From assembly GCA_024400775.1 (NCBI GenBank), contig JAKSMF010000004.1, positions 1 to 39,705 on the forward strand: 39,705 nucleotides of DNA, read 5' to 3'. Source of the DNA: Bacteroidales bacterium. Its GTDB lineage: Bacteria; Bacteroidota; Bacteroidia; Bacteroidales; WCHB1-69. The notes under the pieces were generated by a model. That model had not been told where the DNA came from. It saw nothing but the letters and a program-made list of their open reading frames with translations, and searched no databases. Below, piece after piece: positions 14,011 to 22,734 of the stretch. Position 1 is the stretch's first letter. Each line of letters starts with the position of its first letter. Made by a program: the position numbers and the translations under genes.

Positions 14011-14018
14011 CAAAAGTA
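14011..14018 (-). promoter_or_regulatory. -7 promoter element of the activase operon
   Basis: The minus strand reads TACTTTTG, an exact TAnnTTTG match, 44 bases upstream of the activase ATG. Confidence 0.65.
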
Positions 14019-14091
14019 CGAAATAGTTAGGCGTGAAGTTAAAGGAAAAACAAATAATTTTGAATAAAGTTTTGATGGGAACTGGGCATAA

Positions 14092-14122
14092 AAAAAAGGG
14101 TGACGAAAAATCACCCTTTTTT
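14092..14122 (-). terminator. Intrinsic terminator of rpsP
   Basis: AAAAAAGGGTGA pairs perfectly with TCACCCTTTTTT around a seven-base loop. On the minus strand it ends in a long U-tract, 19 bases past the rpsP stop. Confidence 0.9.
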
Positions 14123-14140
14123 GAATATGTTGAATAAAGA

Positions 14141-14722
14141 TTATTCAGCAGGAGTTTCGGTGGCTTCAGTAGCTTCGGCCTGGATTTCAGCGGCAGCAGC
14201 TTCAGCAGCAGCGGCGGCAGCTTCTTCAGCTTCGCGTTGTGCAGCGGCAGCGGCTTCGGCTTCGGCGGCGCGTTTTTCAGCAACCTTAGCAGCCATAGCT
14301 TCTTTCACTTTAGTTTCAGCTTCCAAACGTTTTTTCAGTTCGTTGCGTGCGTTGTCAGCATCTTCGCGTTTGATGTTGTTCATCTTGGATTCGCGATCTT
14401 GCTTCCAAGCATCGAAACGACGTTGAGCTTCGTTTTCGCTGAAAGCGCCTTTAGCGACACCACCACGGAGGTGTTTCATCAAATAAACGCCTTCATGTTT
14501 GAGGATGTTGCGAGCGGTATCTGACGGAGCAGCGCCGGTCTCGACCCAGTACAAAGCTCTGTCGAAATCAAGGTTAACCTGTGCAGGATTGGTCAGCGGG
14601 TTGTACGTGCCGAGTCTTTCAATATAACGACCATCACGAGGTGCACGACCATCTGCAACAACAATGTGGTAGAAAGGTTGGTTTTTCTTACCGTGTCTTT
14701 GCAATCTAATTCTTGTTGCCAT
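14141..14722 (-). CDS. rpsP: Ribosomal protein bS16 with long Ala/Glu-rich tail
   Basis: bS16 is a small-subunit assembly protein binding 16S rRNA. Residues 1-80 are canonical: [40 protein letters not shown] and the [20 protein letters not shown] region. The protein continues to 193 residues against about 80-90 in E. coli. The tail has a charged helical stretch (residues ~95-145) and then an almost pure Ala/Glu run. Extended bS16 is usual in Bacteroidota; the tail is probably a flexible or helical extension on the ribosome surface. It lies 35 bases downstream of tRNA-Arg, with which it is likely co-transcribed. Confidence 0.95.
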   Translation of the reverse strand: MATRIRLQRHGKKNQPFYHIVVADGRAPRDGRYIERLGTYNPLTNPAQVNLDFDRALYWVETGAAPSDTARNILKHEGVYLMKHLRGGVAKGAFSENEAQRRFDAWKQDRESKMNNIKREDADNARNELKKRLEAETKVKEAMAAKVAEKRAAEAEAAAAAQREAEEAAAAAAEAAAAEIQAEATEATETPAE

Positions 14723-14757
14723 TTCGTTACGTTTTGTTTAAAATAAAAATAAGGTTG

Positions 14758-14831
14758 TGACCCCGACAGGATTCAAACCTGTAACCTTTTGATCCGTAGT
14801 CAAATGCTCTATTCAGTTGAGCTACGGGGCC
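14758..14831 (-). tRNA. tRNA-Arg (ACG)
   Basis: This 74-base tRNA folds with acceptor stem GGCCCCG/CGGGGTC (one G-U) and discriminator A. The D-arm contains AGCTCAACTGAATAGAGC, the anticodon stem TTTGA/TCAAA encloses loop CTACGGA (anticodon ACG), and the T-arm is ACAGG-TTTGAAT-CCTGT. A34 is normally deaminated to inosine to read CGU/CGC/CGA. CCA is not encoded. A promoter lies 19 bases upstream. Confidence 0.95.
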
Positions 14832-14849
14832 ATTTCCTTTTTGGAGCTG

Positions 14850-14857
14850 CAAAAATA
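14850..14857 (-). promoter_or_regulatory. -7 promoter element of tRNA-Arg/rpsP
   Basis: The minus strand reads TATTTTTG, an exact TAnnTTTG match just upstream of the tRNA 5' end. Confidence 0.65.
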
Positions 14858-15122
14858 CTACTTTTTTCAAATATGACACCCTCTTCCGATTTTTTTTTGA
14901 AAAATTCTTTTATTAAAACTTCATTTGTTGATTAGTAATATTTTATATATAAAAAATAACATTTTATCCTAATAAATTACAGGTTAAATTCTTAGAAGAA
15001 TATCGGAATTGGATGAGGGAAATGGAATTTTTAAAGAAAGAATCGCACACTTGCGGCTCTTTTGTTGAAGGCGTTTTGTCCTTTTTTGTGAAAACTGTTA
15101 TTACTGTCCGGTAAAAGTTGAA

Positions 15123-15158
15123 GGATAGAGGAGAATTTCCTTTTAATTTCCTCTATCC
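15123..15158. repeat. Perfect inverted repeat
   Basis: GGATAGAGGA (15123-15132) is exactly complementary to TCCTCTATCC (15149-15158), with a 16-base loop. Its right arm is part of the dispersed repeat at 15146-15173. Confidence 0.5.
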
Positions 15159-15173
15159 CGCCAAAGGCGGAAA
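15146..15173. repeat. Dispersed hairpin repeat, copy 2
   Basis: ATTTCCTCTATC, then a CCGCC-AAA-GGCGG hairpin and GAAA. It matches copy 1 at 225-255 apart from two or three positions. Confidence 0.5.
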
Positions 15174-15268
15174 ATAATTTCCGAATTTCAATTAAAAGAA
15201 TCCACTTTTTTACAAAAAACGAAATCTTTAAGGGGAAAAATATTGGATGAAAATCTGCATTTTTTATG

Positions 15269-15276
15269 TATTTTTG
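15269..15276 (+). promoter_or_regulatory. -7 promoter element of the C25 peptidase gene
   Basis: TATTTTTG lies 25 bases before the ATG at 15301. Its position rules out translation from the in-frame ATG at 15247. Confidence 0.65.
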
Positions 15277-15300
15277 CAAGTTGTATTAAAATATAGTGGA

Positions 15301-18300
15301 ATGAAAAGATTCTTTTTGACGATTGTTTTGACAATCAGTGCGTTATGCGTGTTTTCGCAAGGGTTTACGAAACAACGCGGCACACAGCCTTACACGGTTT
15401 CGTTTGCTCAGCCGCAGCCGGGTGTTTATCAACTCACTTTTGAAATCTTAAATGTTTCTACCGGCGAGGTGACTAAAAACGGATTGACTTACACCAAAAT
15501 TCTCTTTGCCAGCAGCACGACTACTGATCGTGAAGGCTGGGCGGAACTGCCGTTTGTGAGCGGCTCCATTCAACTGCCTGCCGACAAGGATGTGGAAATC
15601 AGCGATGTCGCTTTGGAAAGCGAATCCTCTTTCACGGTTAACTACCCGCTGCTTCCGTCGCGCGGCGTCATCTATCGTCATCAGGATCCATCTGCGATTC
15701 CCTATCGCATAGCTCCCGAATCACAGCAAGACGCACTCTATCCGTCGGAATTTGTGACGATGGAAAGTCCCTACATCGTACGCGATGTGCGTGGCACGAC
15801 CGTTCATTTCTATCCTTTCCAATATAATGCCGCCACCAATACGGTGACTTTCCATCGCAAGGTGACGGTGACTTTGCGTGAAAACAACCATGCGGCCACC
15901 AATCCGCTTACGCACGTCAATCCGACTCCGGTTAGAGAAGCTATCGGATTGTATCAGAGTATGTTCCTGAATTACGAGCCCTCTCGTCAGGCTTTGGCGC
16001 AGGGCGAAAAGGGCGACATTTTCGTTTTCACCACGGCTGCATACGAAGATGCCGCCGATGCCTACGTACAGTGGAAAAAAGAGATGGGCTACAACGTTAC
16101 CAAGGAGGTGGTCAGCAACAATGCGACGCTTGCCACTTCAATTCAAAGTGCTTACAACGACAATAATAATTTGATGTATGTCCAGCTGTTCGGCGATTGG
16201 GACAACATCAAAACCACGACTATTACAGCGGATTATTCTACGGCTCCCGCCGATCCGAAAACGGGTTGCGTTGCTGGCAACGACAACCGTCCCGATATCG
16301 CCATCGGTCGTTTCTCCTGCAGTTCCAACGCACAGGCGCTTGTGCAGGTGAACAAAGCCATCAACTACGAAAAGAACCCGAACATGGATGCCGGTTGGCG
16401 CGAAACCTTCATCGGCATCGGTTCGTCGGAAGGTAGCGGCAACGGCGATGACGGCGAAATCGACTATGTTCACGTGCAACGCATCTACAGCGAACGCCTG
16501 GATCCTTTCACCTACGATACGGAAAACGGCTGTTACGGCGACAACTCAACGGCTTCTACGCTTGCCAACTACGTCAATGCGGGTGCCTCCACCATCGCTT
16601 ATTGCGGTCATGGTGCAGAAACCTATTTTGTGACAACGAATTACAATAATAATAATGTTAATGCTTCCACCAACGGCGACCGTCTGCCCTTCGTTGTGGC
16701 TGTGGCTTGCGTCAACGGTAAGTTCAACCAGTCGGGCGACTGCTTTGCGGAAGCGTGGCTCAAGAAGGAAAACGGCGGCGCGGTGGTAACGCTGATGTCC
16801 ACCATCAACCAGCCCTGGACTCCCCCGCAGCGCGGTCAGGACTATTTCTACGACATCCTCACCGGCGGCTTCGACTATAGCGCACACAGCGGTCAGAGCG
16901 GTATCAATAATGAGGAACAACGCACCCATTGGGGCTCTATCGTGGTGAATGCCTTCAACTTGGCATTGGCAGAAAGTAGCACCTCCAGCGATTTGGAGAC
17001 CTTCCAAACCTGGACTACCTTTGGGGATGCTTCGCTGCAGCTCCGTACCAAACAGCCCGAAGCGATTGCTTCCTCTATGAATACGCTTATGTCGGGAATC
17101 CCGTTCAGCACTACCATTACGAAAAATGGCGTTCCCGTCGCTGACGCGTTAGTTTGTATTTCCCAAAACGACGTCTATTACAGTGCCTATACTGATGCCA
17201 ACGGTCAGGTTTCCATCATGCACGATTTCATCGCTGGCGACGTCTTGTTGGTAGTGACGGCATTCAACACCACTACTATTTACCAGACGATTCCGTGTAC
17301 GGCAGGCAATGTTCCGTATCTTGTTTTGGAAAGCTATACCCCCGACATCGTTGAATTTGGCCAGCAGCCCTACCTCACCTTCACCATGAAGAATATGGGC
17401 GGCGTAGCAACTACGGGTAATACCACCGTCACCATCACCTGCGATGATCCGATGCTGACAATTTTGGATAATACCGCCACCTTTGGTGTGATGGCTGCCA
17501 GCGGTGGCACTGCTACCGACAACAACGGCTTCCAACTCTCTGTGGCAAATGATGTTGCCACTGGTCACATCTTTACCGTGAACTACACTGCCACTTGCGG
17601 TAGCGACAGTTGGACCGGCTCCGTCAACCTGATGGCTCTTGGCAGCGACTGCGCTGCACCGACGGGGATGACGGCCACGGCTACAGGTAACAGCATCACT
17701 TTAACCTGGGACGATAATTCCACTATTGAGCAGGTTACGATTACCGAAGATGTGGAGGAACATACTTACGGCACCATCAATTCCGCCGGCACCATCGGCT
17801 GGAACTACATCGACGGTGACAACGGAAACACTGGCACTTTTAACGGTCTTAGTTATACCAACGCTGGCGAGCCGATGGCGTTTGTCGTATTGGATGACAG
17901 TCAGATGAGCGGCTCCTCCGTGGTTGCAGCCCACTCTGGCCACAAATATTTTGGTGACGCTTATTCCTATTCCGGCAGCGGCTGGTATCAGACCGCAGTT
18001 CAAAACGACGACTGGATAATCAGTCCTGAACTCAACTTTATGAGTCCGTTCACTTTCTCTTTCTATGCTCGTTCCTATTCAAGCAGTTATTCCAGTGAGA
18101 AATTCTATGCGGCATACTCTACCACTGGCACCAACGCCAGCGACTTCACCAATTTGAGCAGTGAAGTGACGACTACGACCACTTGGACACAATACACCTA
18201 CACCGTTCCGGCCAACGCCAAATATGTGGCTGTTCATTGCGTTTCCAACGACCAGTACATTTTCTGCCTTGACGACATCGTCATCAGCGGCGAAGCGGGC

Positions 18301-18981
18301 AACGGCAACCACTACAACCTCTACCGCGATGGCGAACTGATTGCGGCTAACATCACTGGCGGCACCTATACCGACAACAACCTGTCTGACGGCACCTATT
18401 GTTACACGCTGCGTGTGGCTTGTATGGAAGACTTCGAATCCGCGGGGGCCACGGAGTGCGCCACAGTGGGTACGCCGGTACAAGAAACCTGCGATGCGCC
18501 TACTGGACTTCAGACGACTAACAGCGCCAGCCAAATCGGCTTGAACTGGAATGCCGTTGAAAATGCCATCGCATACAGAATTTACAGAAACGGCAGCGCC
18601 ATAGCTACTACGCCGAACAACAACTACATTGATGCCAATGTCCAGCCCAATGTCACTTACTCCTATGCTGTTCAGACCATCTGCACTTCCGGTGAATCCG
18701 GTATTTCCAATACGGTGAACGGTCAAACTACTGATATTGCCGGCTATACTGCTGAAAATGTGCGCATTTATCCGAATCCCGCCACGCAGGTGCTGAATGT
18801 CGCCGGCAACGCCATCGCAGAGATTTCCATCTATTCCGCTATCGGCAAGCTGGTGCGCCAGATTCGTCCGACAACGGAAAACACCGAAATCAATGTCTCC
18901 GCATTCGGTCGCGGCATCTACATGGTGAAAATCGTGACTGCCGACGGGCAGATGACCACCAGAAAAGTGGTACTGAAGTAA
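15301..18981 (+). CDS. Secreted gingipain-like C25 cysteine peptidase with T9SS tail
   Basis: From ATG 15301 this is a 1226-residue protein with signal peptide MKRFFLTIVLTISALCVFSQ; the in-frame ATG at 15247 lies before the promoter. A C25-type propeptide region comes first. The catalytic domain (~240-590) carries His437 in YCGHGAET and Cys470 in VAVACVNGKFNQ, 33 residues apart, the same spacing as the RgpB His/Cys pair. STINQPWTPPQRGQD and WTTFGDASLQLRTKQP also match gingipains. Downstream are an Ig-like region, a cleaved-adhesin-type domain (~810-1010, with NDDWIISPELNF), fibronectin III-like segments and a type A T9SS domain (~1150-1226, VRIYPNPATQVLNV to KVVLK). It is probably a surface or secreted protease for peptide acquisition. 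Arg or Lys specificity cannot be read with confidence. Confidence 0.9.
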   Translation: MKRFFLTIVLTISALCVFSQGFTKQRGTQPYTVSFAQPQPGVYQLTFEILNVSTGEVTKNGLTYTKILFASSTTTDREGWAELPFVSGSIQLPADKDVEISDVALESESSFTVNYPLLPSRGVIYRHQDPSAIPYRIAPESQQDALYPSEFVTMESPYIVRDVRGTTVHFYPFQYNAATNTVTFHRKVTVTLRENNHAATNPLTHVNPTPVREAIGLYQSMFLNYEPSRQALAQGEKGDIFVFTTAAYEDAADAYVQWKKEMGYNVTKEVVSNNATLATSIQSAYNDNNNLMYVQLFGDWDNIKTTTITADYSTAPADPKTGCVAGNDNRPDIAIGRFSCSSNAQALVQVNKAINYEKNPNMDAGWRETFIGIGSSEGSGNGDDGEIDYVHVQRIYSERLDPFTYDTENGCYGDNSTASTLANYVNAGASTIAYCGHGAETYFVTTNYNNNNVNASTNGDRLPFVVAVACVNGKFNQSGDCFAEAWLKKENGGAVVTLMSTINQPWTPPQRGQDYFYDILTGGFDYSAHSGQSGINNEEQRTHWGSIVVNAFNLALAESSTSSDLETFQTWTTFGDASLQLRTKQPEAIASSMNTLMSGIPFSTTITKNGVPVADALVCISQNDVYYSAYTDANGQVSIMHDFIAGDVLLVVTAFNTTTIYQTIPCTAGNVPYLVLESYTPDIVEFGQQPYLTFTMKNMGGVATTGNTTVTITCDDPMLTILDNTATFGVMAASGGTATDNNGFQLSVANDVATGHIFTVNYTATCGSDSWTGSVNLMALGSDCAAPTGMTATATGNSITLTWDDNSTIEQVTITEDVEEHTYGTINSAGTIGWNYIDGDNGNTGTFNGLSYTNAGEPMAFVVLDDSQMSGSSVVAAHSGHKYFGDAYSYSGSGWYQTAVQNDDWIISPELNFMSPFTFSFYARSYSSSYSSEKFYAAYSTTGTNASDFTNLSSEVTTTTTWTQYTYTVPANAKYVAVHCVSNDQYIFCLDDIVISGEAGNGNHYNLYRDGELIAANITGGTYTDNNLSDGTYCYTLRVACMEDFESAGATECATVGTPVQETCDAPTGLQTTNSASQIGLNWNAVENAIAYRIYRNGSAIATTPNNNYIDANVQPNVTYSYAVQTICTSGESGISNTVNGQTTDIAGYTAENVRIYPNPATQVLNVAGNAIAEISIYSAIGKLVRQIRPTTENTEINVSAFGRGIYMVKIVTADGQMTTRKVVLK

Positions 18982-19006
18982 AAAATGAGAGAACGGAAAA
19001 TTTGTG

Positions 19007-19014
19007 TAATTTTG
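19007..19014 (+). promoter_or_regulatory. -7 promoter element of the nusB operon
   Basis: TAATTTTG, an exact TAnnTTTG match, lies 23 bases before the nusB ATG and right after the C25 peptidase gene. Confidence 0.65.
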
Positions 19015-19036
19015 CACCCCTAAACCGAAAACGACA

Positions 19037-19996
19037 ATGATTAGTAGAAGATATCTGAGAATCAAGGTGATGCAGGCCCTTTACGCTAAACAGGCCAATC
19101 CTGAAGAAGACATGTTGCTGGGAGAAAAGAACCTTGATAAATCGATTATGCAGTGCCAGACACTGTCTTACTATTTTTACTCCATTCTTCCTGAGATAAA
19201 AAGATATCTGGAAGCCAAATTCGAAGACCGCAAAAATAAAAACTTCCCCACACTGGAAGATTTGAATCCGAACACCCGCTTTATCGACAACAAGGTGATT
19301 TTGCAGATGGAGGAAAGTGCGGAATTGAACCGGAATTGGCGACGCCTTGGTGTGGACTGGACGCAGCACAAAGAACTGTTGGTCTCACTTTTAGGCCAGA
19401 TTGAGGAACTTCCCGAATATCGCTCTTATATGGCTTCATCTATCGATAGCTACAAAACCGACAAAGAGTTGGTGCTGACGATTATCGAAAAGGTTTTTGC
19501 CACCAGCGAACTGCTGCACTGGTTTTTTGAAGAAAAATTCGCGCATTGGTTCGACGACTACAACGACGCGTTGCTTCAGGTATATCAAGGCGTAACGTTC
19601 TGGAAGGCTGCCAGCGAACAGGTAAAGGCATCACCGTTGTTCAAAGATGAGGCGGAGGATACCGTTTTCTACAAAAATCTGTATCGCAAAACCATCAACA
19701 ACGACCGCGAATACCAGGCCATGATTGAAGAAAAGTTGAGAAACTGGGAAAGCGACCGTATCATCGCTACCGATATGCTGCTGATGAAGATGGCCATTTG
19801 CGAATTGATGGAATTTCCGAGCATCCCGACCAAGGTGACCATCAACGAGTACATTGAAATCGCCAAGGTATATGGCTCCGAAAAGAGCGGCCTGTTCATC
19901 AATGGTCTGGTTGATAGAATCGCACAAGAACTGAAAGAGAGCGGCCGTCTGAATAAGCAGGGCCGTGGCTTATTGGATAAAAGTTTGAATTGCTAA
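19037..19996 (+). CDS. nusB: Transcription antitermination factor NusB
   Basis: NusB binds boxA RNA with NusE (S10) for rRNA antitermination. The protein is 319 residues, about twice the E. coli protein, as usual for Bacteroidota. The start ISRRYLRIKVMQALYA is the classic NusB opening helix, and the C-terminal domain contains ATDMLLMKMAICELMEFP, KVTINEYIEIAKVYGSEK and FINGLVDRIAQEL. The middle section is a lineage-specific helical insertion. It begins a short operon with the DUF1573 lipoprotein one base downstream and then yajC. Confidence 0.95.
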   Translation: MISRRYLRIKVMQALYAKQANPEEDMLLGEKNLDKSIMQCQTLSYYFYSILPEIKRYLEAKFEDRKNKNFPTLEDLNPNTRFIDNKVILQMEESAELNRNWRRLGVDWTQHKELLVSLLGQIEELPEYRSYMASSIDSYKTDKELVLTIIEKVFATSELLHWFFEEKFAHWFDDYNDALLQVYQGVTFWKAASEQVKASPLFKDEAEDTVFYKNLYRKTINNDREYQAMIEEKLRNWESDRIIATDMLLMKMAICELMEFPSIPTKVTINEYIEIAKVYGSEKSGLFINGLVDRIAQELKESGRLNKQGRGLLDKSLNC

Positions 19997-19997
19997 T

Positions 19998-20462
19998 ATG
20001 AAAAAAAATCAGTGTTTTACATTTTGTGGACTTCTTGTGGTCTTGCTGCTTTTTGCGGGCTGCGGAAGCCGTGAAAACAAGTCCGTGGTCAATATTCCGG
20101 CTACGGCTGACACCAAAGATGGTTCGACTTCCAAAGACACAAAAAACGGACCGAAAATCGAATTCGACCATACGACCTTCAATTTCGGCACGGTGATGCA
20201 GGGCGAAAAACTCACTCACACGTTTACCTTCACCAATAAAGGAAATTCACCGTTGGTGATCTCCTCTACCAGTGCTTCTTGTGGATGCACCACCTCCACT
20301 CCGCCTCGTGCCCCCATTAAACCCGGCGAAAAAGGCAAAATCGATGTCACTTTCGACTCCAAAACCAAGATGGGCGACGTTGAAAACAAGGTGCGCGTGG
20401 CTTCCAATGCCTATCCGTCACCCGCTGTGCTGACCATCAAGGCAACTGTTAAGAAACCATAA
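19998..20462 (+). CDS. DUF1573-domain lipoprotein
   Basis: This 154-residue protein has a lipoprotein signal (lipobox LFAGC, Cys22), then a Ser/Lys linker and one DUF1573 domain. DUF1573 hallmarks visible are FDHTTFNFGTVMQGEKLTHT, TFTNKGNSPLVISSTSASCG with CGCTTSTPPRAPIKPGEKG, and FDSKTKMGDVENKV. The domain is an immunoglobulin-like beta sandwich common in Bacteroidota; its molecular role is unknown. It starts one base after nusB and is followed by yajC, a gene order frequent in Bacteroidales. Confidence 0.9.
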   Translation: MKKNQCFTFCGLLVVLLLFAGCGSRENKSVVNIPATADTKDGSTSKDTKNGPKIEFDHTTFNFGTVMQGEKLTHTFTFTNKGNSPLVISSTSASCGCTTSTPPRAPIKPGEKGKIDVTFDSKTKMGDVENKVRVASNAYPSPAVLTIKATVKKP

Positions 20463-20490
20463 CTTATTTATTCACAATTAATATCAAATT

Positions 20491-20817
20491 ATGAACAACA
20501 TTTTTTTATTGATGTCCGGTGGCGCTAACGCCCAGGGTGGCAATCCTGGCGGCAGCGGAATGGGAATGCTTATCTTTTTCGTTGCCATCATCCTCGTTTT
20601 CTGGCTTTTCATGATTCGTCCGCAACAGAAAAAACAGAAAAAGATTCAGGAAGCCCGCGAAGCCCTTACGAAAGGCGATCAGATTGTAACCATTGGTGGT
20701 ATCCATGGCAAAATCGTTGACGTGCGTGAAAAAACCTTCGTCATCGCAGTGGAAGACAACAGCCATATCGAAATCGAAAAGGCAGCCGTCGCCATCGACG
20801 AAAACAGCGTTAAATAA
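20491..20817 (+). CDS. yajC: Preprotein translocase accessory subunit YajC
   Basis: This 108-residue single-span inner-membrane protein is associated with SecDF and the Sec translocon. A Gly-rich N-terminal leader is followed by one membrane helix (MLIFFVAIILVFWLFMIRPQ), the diagnostic RPQQKKQKK stretch and a cytoplasmic domain with GDQIVTIGGIHGKIVDV. Length is typical. It is co-transcribed with nusB and the DUF1573 gene; its partner secDF lies far away at 36328-39294. Confidence 0.95.
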   Translation: MNNIFLLMSGGANAQGGNPGGSGMGMLIFFVAIILVFWLFMIRPQQKKQKKIQEAREALTKGDQIVTIGGIHGKIVDVREKTFVIAVEDNSHIEIEKAAVAIDENSVK

Positions 20818-20822
20818 TTCGC

Positions 20823-21275
20823 ATGAAGACGCCGACACGAATTACGAAAGGAATAACCGACCAGCAGGGGCATATCAAAATGCCTCCGCTGGCTTTCGTC
20901 GTTTGTTTGGCTTGCAGCGCGCTGCTGTGGCTTTTCGTCACATTATCACGCGAATATACAGTTACTTACGACTATAAGGTCCAATGCAAGGACCTTCCCT
21001 CCGGAAAAACGAAGGCCAACGTTTCTTCCGATGCGACCGTACGACTGACGTTCACCGCCCGCGGATTCGCCTTCCTTAGCCCCTCCTACCGCGACAAAAA
21101 CCGTGTTCTCGATTTGTCTGTCAAACAGTTGGTGAGACACAAAGGCGACAACCTCAACAGCTACCAGTTCACGCAGTCCGAACTGACGGAATATCTTCGT
21201 GAAAGCAACGACTGGGGCGAAGAGTTTGAGGGCGTGGAGTCACCGCACACCTTGGCCATCTATTTATCAAAATAG
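20823..21275 (+). CDS. YbbR/CdaR-like membrane-anchored protein, short form
   Basis: This 150-residue protein has one N-terminal membrane helix (PLAFVVCLACSALLWLFVTL) followed by a single beta-rich extracytoplasmic domain beginning SREYTVTYDYKVQCKDLP. The helix, the WLFVTLSREYT junction and the place directly after yajC match the YbbR-like protein of Bacteroidales, where coaE usually follows. Family members elsewhere commonly have several YbbR repeats and about 300 residues, so this one is shortened to one. The frame is intact with a clean stop. coaE is absent here; metF follows instead. Confidence 0.65.
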   Translation: MKTPTRITKGITDQQGHIKMPPLAFVVCLACSALLWLFVTLSREYTVTYDYKVQCKDLPSGKTKANVSSDATVRLTFTARGFAFLSPSYRDKNRVLDLSVKQLVRHKGDNLNSYQFTQSELTEYLRESNDWGEEFEGVESPHTLAIYLSK

Positions 21276-21337
21276 GAATTCTGCCGTTCTGCGGCACCGC
21301 TATTTTACGAATTTTTTATACCATATTTTTTTGAATC

Positions 21338-22216
21338 ATGCGCATTAGCGAAATCTTAAAACAAAAGAAAACTTTTTCTTTCGAGGTTTTCCCTCCTAAT
21401 CCAAACATCAGCAACATTACTGATGTCTTCGGTACGATTGATTCCTTGCAGGAGTATCGCCCCGATTTTATTAGCGTAACTTTCAAATCTTCAGGAGATT
21501 ATAGCCAAAACACCATCGACCTGGCGAGTTATGTGAAGAATCACACGCAGGCGGAGCCGTTGGTGCATCTGACGTGTGGCGCTCTTGACAAGCCTGAAGT
21601 GGACCGGCTGGCGCAACAGTTGAAGGATGAGAAATTGGAAAATGTGTTGGCTCTGCGTGGCGACCCGCCGATGGGTTTTGAGGGTGAATACCTTAAATAT
21701 TTCAAGCACGCCTCCGAACTGATGGCGCACCTGCGTCAGAACAACGATTTCTGCCTCGCGGGGGCCTGCTATCCCGAAGGCCACATCGAGTGCCAGAGTC
21801 TTTACGAAGACCTCGTCAATTTGAAAATAAAGCAGGATAACGGCGCACAGTTTTTCATCACACAGGTTTTTTACGATAATAACTACTATTATCGTTTGGT
21901 GCGTGCGGCGCGCAAAATGGGTATCACCGTCCCGATTATTCCGGGCATTATGCCGTTGGTCAATGCCAACCTATTCGGGAAAATCATGAATATGGCGGGC
22001 GCGACGATCCCGTTCGAACTTCGTATCCTGTTCGACCGTTTTCGTGAAGACAAAAAGGCCATGTTCGAAATCGGCATCGCATACAGCGTCAACCAGATTT
22101 TGGAGTTGCTGGCCAACGATGCCGACGGCATTCACATCTATACTATGAACAACGCCCGCGTCGCCGGCGAAATCTATTCCCGTATCAACAACGTGATTGA
22201 GAAAGAGTTGCGATAG
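21338..22216 (+). CDS. metF: Methylenetetrahydrofolate reductase
   Basis: This 292-residue FAD-dependent TIM-barrel enzyme reduces 5,10-methylene-THF to 5-methyl-THF for methionine synthesis. Recognisable signatures are FSFEVFPPNPNISNITDVF (the catalytic Glu lies in FEVFPP), PDFISVTFKSSGD, VHLTCGALDKPEVDRLAQQL, VLALRGDPP, CLAGACYPEGHIE, DNGAQFFITQVFYDNNYYY and VPIIPGIMPL. Length matches bacterial MetF. No riboswitch-like leader is visible in the 62 bases upstream, and it may be co-transcribed with yajC and ybbR. Confidence 0.95.
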   Translation: MRISEILKQKKTFSFEVFPPNPNISNITDVFGTIDSLQEYRPDFISVTFKSSGDYSQNTIDLASYVKNHTQAEPLVHLTCGALDKPEVDRLAQQLKDEKLENVLALRGDPPMGFEGEYLKYFKHASELMAHLRQNNDFCLAGACYPEGHIECQSLYEDLVNLKIKQDNGAQFFITQVFYDNNYYYRLVRAARKMGITVPIIPGIMPLVNANLFGKIMNMAGATIPFELRILFDRFREDKKAMFEIGIAYSVNQILELLANDADGIHIYTMNNARVAGEIYSRINNVIEKELR

Positions 22217-22264
22217 GACGGACCAGGTTCTAAGTTTCGTAAGCTCGCAATTGATGTCAATTGA

Positions 22265-22304
22265 CTTGGCATCTCCGACCTAAGTGAGAAGGGGAGGTGC
22301 CAAG
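22265..22304. terminator. Hairpin between convergent metF and the membrane-protein gene
   Basis: CTTGGCATCTCC pairs with GGAGGTGCCAAG (12 bp, one wobble) around a 16-base loop. There is no U-tract on the plus strand. A shorter perfect dyad, CAATTGA-TG-TCAATTG, lies just before it at 22248-22263. Confidence 0.45.
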
Positions 22305-22317
22305 TTCCTCATCCTCA

Positions 22318-22734
22318 CTACTTTTCTATCGTGATTTCTATACCGCTGTTTTCACGAAAATGGGTGAAGATAAAAGCGCCCCAAAACATCAGGGGTGCCA
22401 GTAGCCATAGCATTGGTATCACCCAGAAGCGTGCCGTGCTGTAAATGCGCCCTTTTTCGGGTTTGTCGGGCCGGTAGCGAACCGACAGCTCCTTGTACGC
22501 TAACTTTGTATCTTCGCGCATCGCCACTTTGTACTCTTTCCCGTTCACATAATAGCACAATTGCATGTCGGCTTCGTAAAATTTGAGGTCAAGCACGTCG
22601 TCGCACACAAGCATACCATGCGTAAACGCGCTCCGTTGGTAAACGAAAGCGCGTTCAGCAAAGTAGATTCCCAACATCAGCGCAAAGCCGAGTAGGAAGA
22701 TGGATAACCTATTGAATCTCAATTTATTTTGCAA
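22318..22734 (-). CDS. Two-span membrane protein, DUF3592-like
   Basis: This protein is 138 residues from the TTG at 22734, which overlaps the upstream gene by 11 bases; a TTG at 22722 would avoid the overlap. Two membrane helices (~9-25 and ~105-124) flank an extracytoplasmic domain rich in beta strands, with MQLCYYVNGKEYKV and YKELSVRYRPDKPEKGRIY. The helix-domain-helix plan and the 'VRY.P..P' motif resemble DUF3592-type proteins. No function is known. It is probably translated from the same transcript as the carboxynorspermidine dehydrogenase. Confidence 0.65.
   Translation of the reverse strand: MQNKLRFNRLSIFLLGFALMLGIYFAERAFVYQRSAFTHGMLVCDDVLDLKFYEADMQLCYYVNGKEYKVAMREDTKLAYKELSVRYRPDKPEKGRIYSTARFWVIPMLWLLAPLMFWGAFIFTHFRENSGIEITIEK

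Larger units (their letters stand above)
14832..15268. other. Intergenic region between tRNA-Arg and the C25 peptidase gene
   Basis: I see no gene. It holds the tRNA promoter, an AT-rich tract (14880-14985), a 10-bp perfect inverted repeat (15123-15132 with 15149-15158) and the second copy of the dispersed hairpin repeat. Confidence 0.5.

Noticed and set aside
15247-15300. Upstream in-frame ATG extending the C25 peptidase
   Set aside because: The exact promoter element at 15269-15276 lies inside this extension, and the ATG at 15301 starts a standard signal peptide.
18079-19065. Minus-strand open frame of 328 codons
   Set aside because: It is antisense to the C-terminal adhesin and T9SS regions of the C25 peptidase gene and extends into the nusB promoter.
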